This document shows, piece by piece, positions 5,601 to 8,066 of a DNA stretch of 8,066 bases (positions are counted from its first letter, which is position 1; every line of letters begins with the position of its first letter). This DNA comes from Pasteurellaceae bacterium. GTDB lineage: Bacteria > Pseudomonadota > Gammaproteobacteria > Enterobacterales > Pasteurellaceae. The stretch is taken from assembly GCA_900756875.1 (NCBI GenBank), contig CAAELW010000005.1, forward strand, positions 1 through 8,066, written 5' to 3'. Below the pieces are notes generated by a model. That model worked only from the letters and a program-made list of their open reading frames with translations. It was not told the origin of the DNA and did no database searches. The position numbers and the translations under genes were made by a program.

Positions 5601-6404
5601 TTATTTGCGTAAAAATTGGTTATAAACCGCTTTCAATAACGAGGTTGGTAATAAGCGAGAACCTGAACGCAAGGCAAAGGTGAATAAGCCTGAAAATAAG
5701 CCTTGAATACCTAAGCGATGTTTCAATTTAAATAAACGCCATTCTGCTTTCGCTTGGTTTAAACCACGACGACGCCCTACCATACCATTACCTACGCGGG
5801 CATAAACTAAAATGTCCGGCAAGTTTGCCACTTTTTGACCTTGTGCCACAAGCTTAATCCACAGGTAATAATCTTCCTGTAAATCTTCATATCCACCACA
5901 ATTAATGACCGCACTTTTTTGATACGCCACTGTCATGTGATTGAACGGACAACGTTTTTGCGTAAATTTAACAATATCTTGTGCTTCAGTCGGCACGTTA
6001 CGATATGCCACGATGTCTTGAATATTTTCGCCAAACTCAGCAATCTGCCCACCGAAAATAATCGTATCCGGATGTTGCTCAATAAACGCCACTTGTTTTG
6101 CAAAACGTTCTGGCACACAAATATCATCAGTATCCATACGGAATACCCAATCGTGTGAACAATGTTTCAATCCTTCATTAAGCGCTTTACCTAAACCTAA
6201 ATTTTTTGGCAATTTCACTAAGTTTAAGGGTAATTTTGTTTCGAATTCAGCAACCACGGCTCCCAATTCTGGTGTGACAGCACCATCAAACACTAACACA
6301 ATCTCATCTGCCGGATGAGTTTGAGCCACTAGACTTTCAAAACATTCTCTTAAATATTGTGGATTTTCCTTAATATATAAGGACATTAAAACTGAAAATT
6401 TCAT
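5601..6404 (-). CDS. family-2 glycosyltransferase, AmsE/LsgF-like, surface polysaccharide
   Basis: Inverting GT-A glycosyltransferases of this kind add one sugar from a nucleotide-sugar donor to a lipid-linked or lipooligosaccharide acceptor at the cytoplasmic face of the inner membrane. The 267-aa protein opens with MKFSVLMSLYIKENPQYLRE, typical of AmsE-like enzymes. It then shows VLVFDGA (36-42), the NLGLGKALNEG donor-site segment (68-78), the metal-binding DTDD (91-94) and the likely catalytic-base region LQEDYYLW (175-182). From memory it closely resembles the H. influenzae product called LsgF (HI1695); no alignment was run. Its C-terminus (about 220-267) is basic and hydrophobic, as in membrane-associated transferases. 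It begins 23 nt after the preceding transferase, and its ribosome-binding site (AGAGAAG, very close to the ATG) is weak, so re-initiation from the upstream gene is plausible. Donor and acceptor sugars are unknown. Confidence 0.88.
   Translation of the reverse strand: MKFSVLMSLYIKENPQYLRECFESLVAQTHPADEIVLVFDGAVTPELGAVVAEFETKLPLNLVKLPKNLGLGKALNEGLKHCSHDWVFRMDTDDICVPERFAKQVAFIEQHPDTIIFGGQIAEFGENIQDIVAYRNVPTEAQDIVKFTQKRCPFNHMTVAYQKSAVINCGGYEDLQEDYYLWIKLVAQGQKVANLPDILVYARVGNGMVGRRRGLNQAKAEWRLFKLKHRLGIQGLFSGLFTFALRSGSRLLPTSLLKAVYNQFLRK
5908..5916 (-). repeat. DNA uptake signal sequence (Hin-type USS), opposite orientation
   Basis: Perfect ACCGCACTT on the plus strand, so AAGTGCGGT lies on the minus (coding) strand. 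It is the only USS in this orientation in the window and is read as part of Lys163-Ser-Ala-Val in the glycosyltransferase. Confidence 0.95.
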
Positions 6405-6427
6405 ACTTCTCTATCTAAATAAGTTAT

Positions 6428-7309
6428 CTACATAAACCGTTTCAAATTAATTGCCAATTTAGGTGAAATTAAAACCACAAAGGCAATGACTAGCTGCTTA
6501 ATACTTTTCGTTAATTTAAAAATCTCAAAATAGTAAAAAGCCGCTTTACGGGATAAATTCATTATATGTGGGTAGGCCAACATATATTGTGCGTTGATGG
6601 CAAAATTCTTTTCTTGCTCTGCCGTTTTCACATAATTTTCACGGATATAATCAATCGCTTTTTGCGTATTAGTCGTATCCGTTGATACGCTAGAACGCTT
6701 AGTATGGAACGTACAATAAGTTAATGGTTCTGCTACTTTACACGCTTTAAACGTTGGATCTTGCACAAGTTTCAGCAAGAAATCATAGTCTTCCAATGAA
6801 CGAAGTGCGGTCGATAATCCGCCAATTTTTAAAAACAGCTCTTTTTTCACCCCAATCATCGGCATACCACCGATTTTATTCGCCAGTAAAATTCGCTCTA
6901 CGCTAATCTCTTGAGGCTCAATCGGGTTGGTCACATAGCTAAAGCCTTCATTCACCATTTCACATTTAGCTGGATGATAAACAAAGTTAACATCAGTATG
7001 CTCAGCAATTACATCGGCTAATTTCTGACATTTATCATTTGCAAAACGATCGTCATCATCAAGGAATAACAACCAATCATTATCGGCATTTCTTGCCCCG
7101 ATATTACGGCTTTCTGCGGCACCTTGATTGGTTTCGTTACGAATCACTTTAACTGCAAATGGATAAGATTGTGTCACTTCAACAGGTTCTTTCGAGCAGT
7201 CGTCCACAATCACCACATCAAAATTATAGATGGTTTGCTTGGTTAAACTTTCCAATAAGGCAGGAATTTCTTCTTTCCGATTATAAGAAGGCACGATGAT
7301 ACTAAACAT
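6428..7309 (-). CDS. family-2 glycosyltransferase, LsgE-like
   Basis: A second GT-A fold sugar transferase of the polysaccharide block, 293 aa. It starts MFSIIVPSYNRKEEIPALLESL in the usual GT2 manner (residues 1-22, shown by its first and last motifs SIIVPSYN and PALLESL). It continues with VVIVDDCS (32-39), NQGAAESRNIGAR (61-73), the metal-binding acidic run LDDDDR (83-88) and the likely catalytic-base segment LEDYDFLLK (172-180). The C-terminal 40 residues are hydrophobic and basic, suggesting membrane association. I chose the ATG at 7309 because AAGGAG lies 7 nt upstream and the GT2 fold begins exactly there; a longer in-frame reading to 7360 adds an unrelated tail. The start overlaps the stop of the polymerase gene by 8 nt, implying coupled translation. 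It resembles H. influenzae LsgE (HI1696) from memory. A USS at 6803-6811 encodes Thr167-Ala-Leu. Sugar specificity is unknown. Confidence 0.88.
   Translation of the reverse strand: MFSIIVPSYNRKEEIPALLESLTKQTIYNFDVVIVDDCSKEPVEVTQSYPFAVKVIRNETNQGAAESRNIGARNADNDWLLFLDDDDRFANDKCQKLADVIAEHTDVNFVYHPAKCEMVNEGFSYVTNPIEPQEISVERILLANKIGGMPMIGVKKELFLKIGGLSTALRSLEDYDFLLKLVQDPTFKACKVAEPLTYCTFHTKRSSVSTDTTNTQKAIDYIRENYVKTAEQEKNFAINAQYMLAYPHIMNLSRKAAFYYFEIFKLTKSIKQLVIAFVVLISPKLAINLKRFM
6803..6811 (+). repeat. DNA uptake signal sequence (Hin-type USS)
   Basis: Perfect AAGTGCGGT in the LsgE-like glycosyltransferase gene, read as Thr-Ala-Leu just before the conserved Glu-Asp segment. Confidence 0.95.
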
Positions 7310-8066
7310 CTTTCGGCTCCTTTTGTTTAAATAAAATAAGTTGTTTACCGTGCGTGCCAAAAAGCGATAAGAACATCAGCATGACAAACATAATACCTGG
7401 GAAAGCAAAGGTGTCTGCTTTGATGTTACAGAATGCTAAAATCACAAAGGCAGAAAGGATAAATTTCCAGCTGCCATCAAACCAGTTTAAGGCGACTTTA
7501 CGCACAAAATAGAATGTCACGGCAAAACACACTAAAGCATAAGACACGCCACCATAAAGAATTTGGCGTAAGAAACCGGAATCCGTATGACCATAATAAC
7601 GGCCGACTTCCAACTGCCCTGTCATATACATGCCATCACCATAAATAAACTGTTTAAGCGTTGGCATGAACAGGTGGTTTTTCATCAAGGTATCGGTTGA
7701 AGAACTGACAAATCCTGCACCGTGTAATAAGTTGATCACGGGTTCTAAAGCATGTGCCACATAAGGATTTTCTGGTAAGAAATACGCCAATAACAATACC
7801 AAAATAGCAAATGCAATGAGTGATGGAACATAACGCCATTTGAAATACACTAAAATGCTCACAACCGATAACAGAAGGAATGTACGTCCTGAAATTAATC
7901 CGATACATAACATTAAAAATACCAAAATACTTGGAAGCGTATTATGTTTAGCGTTGTATGCCAGTAAGAAATGCAACAGCATTAAATAGAATAAACTCAG
8001 TTGGAAAAAGGCGGTTGCGGTGATGTTATATAAGCGATATTCCTGCTCTGAACCATAAAAACGTGC
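7302..8066 (-). CDS. Wzy-like O-antigen/polysaccharide polymerase, 5' end missing
   Basis: The reading frame stays open through the right edge of the window, so only the C-terminal 254 residues are seen; a downstream ATG at 7982 is not the real start. The protein is very hydrophobic, with several membrane-spanning segments separated by a hydrophilic stretch of about 70 residues. That stretch contains GDGMYMTGQLEVGRYYGHTD followed by SGFLRQILYGG. A large periplasmic loop with a GHTDSGFLR-type ending before the next helix is what Wzy or Wzy-like ligase/polymerase proteins show. Such proteins join lipid-linked repeat units in the periplasm; WaaL-like ligases have similar topology and cannot be excluded, and sequence conservation in these families is poor. 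Its stop codon overlaps the next glycosyltransferase start by 8 nt and its 3' end carries that gene's ribosome-binding site, so the two are one operon. Confidence 0.7.
   Translation of the reverse strand, partial: ARFYGSEQEYRLYNITATAFFQLSLFYLMLLHFLLAYNAKHNTLPSILVFLMLCIGLISGRTFLLLSVVSILVYFKWRYVPSLIAFAILVLLLAYFLPENPYVAHALEPVINLLHGAGFVSSSTDTLMKNHLFMPTLKQFIYGDGMYMTGQLEVGRYYGHTDSGFLRQILYGGVSYALVCFAVTFYFVRKVALNWFDGSWKFILSAFVILAFCNIKADTFAFPGIMFVMLMFLSLFGTHGKQLILFKQKEPKDV
7317..7322 (-). promoter_or_regulatory. Shine-Dalgarno that sets the LsgE-like transferase start
   Basis: AAGGAG on the minus strand, 7 nt before the ATG at 7309 and inside the 3' end of the polymerase gene. It decides against the longer reading to 7360. 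Confidence 0.75.

Noticed and set aside
7654..7908. 84-codon minus-strand frame inside the polymerase gene
   Set aside because: It is an alternative frame of a coherent membrane protein and has no start signal of its own.

Overview
The window is a Pasteurellaceae chromosome segment, most likely a Haemophilus of the H. influenzae / H. parainfluenzae group. The nonamer AAGTGCGGT, the Hin-type DNA uptake signal sequence, occurs perfectly seven times in about 8 kb, close to the genome-wide density known for that group. The DNA is AT-rich, and two glycosyltransferases resemble the H. influenzae lsg lipooligosaccharide genes. The exact species cannot be fixed from the sequence alone; a Wzy-like gene beside the lsg-type genes leans weakly toward H. 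parainfluenzae.

Every supported gene lies on the minus strand, so transcription runs from high to low coordinates. The first block (8066 to about 4450) is a surface-polysaccharide block. It holds the 3' part of a Wzy-like polytopic polymerase that overlaps a family-2 glycosyltransferase by 8 nt, then a second family-2 glycosyltransferase (AmsE/LsgF-like), and 32 nt later an MltB-type lipoprotein lytic transglycosylase. A strong hairpin followed by a U-rich run closes the block at 4400-4435.

The second block (4373 to 1) is a periplasmic redox and iron-uptake block. A secreted di-heme cytochrome c peroxidase (two CXXCH sites) comes first. After 100 nt there is a FecBCD-type ABC transporter: periplasmic binding protein, FecCD permease and ATPase. 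Fourteen nt past the ATPase stop is the 5' end of a secreted pseudoazurin (a blue-copper electron carrier), cut by the window edge. The 100-nt gap before the binding protein holds a convincing sigma70 promoter (TTGAAT-N17-TATTAT) with a 7-1-7 Fur-box-like operator just downstream of the -10, so the transporter and pseudoazurin are probably one iron-repressed operon.

The most interesting feature is the second block as a unit. A heme peroxidase, an iron-type ABC importer and a cupredoxin sit side by side. Pseudoazurin donates electrons to cytochrome c peroxidase in Paracoccus, and the unrelated EfeUOB iron system also combines a heme peroxidase, a cupredoxin-like domain and an iron permease. 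A periplasmic redox step coupled to uptake of iron, heme or a siderophore is a reasonable hypothesis, but the sequence does not prove it. No stretch over 300 nt is without a gene.
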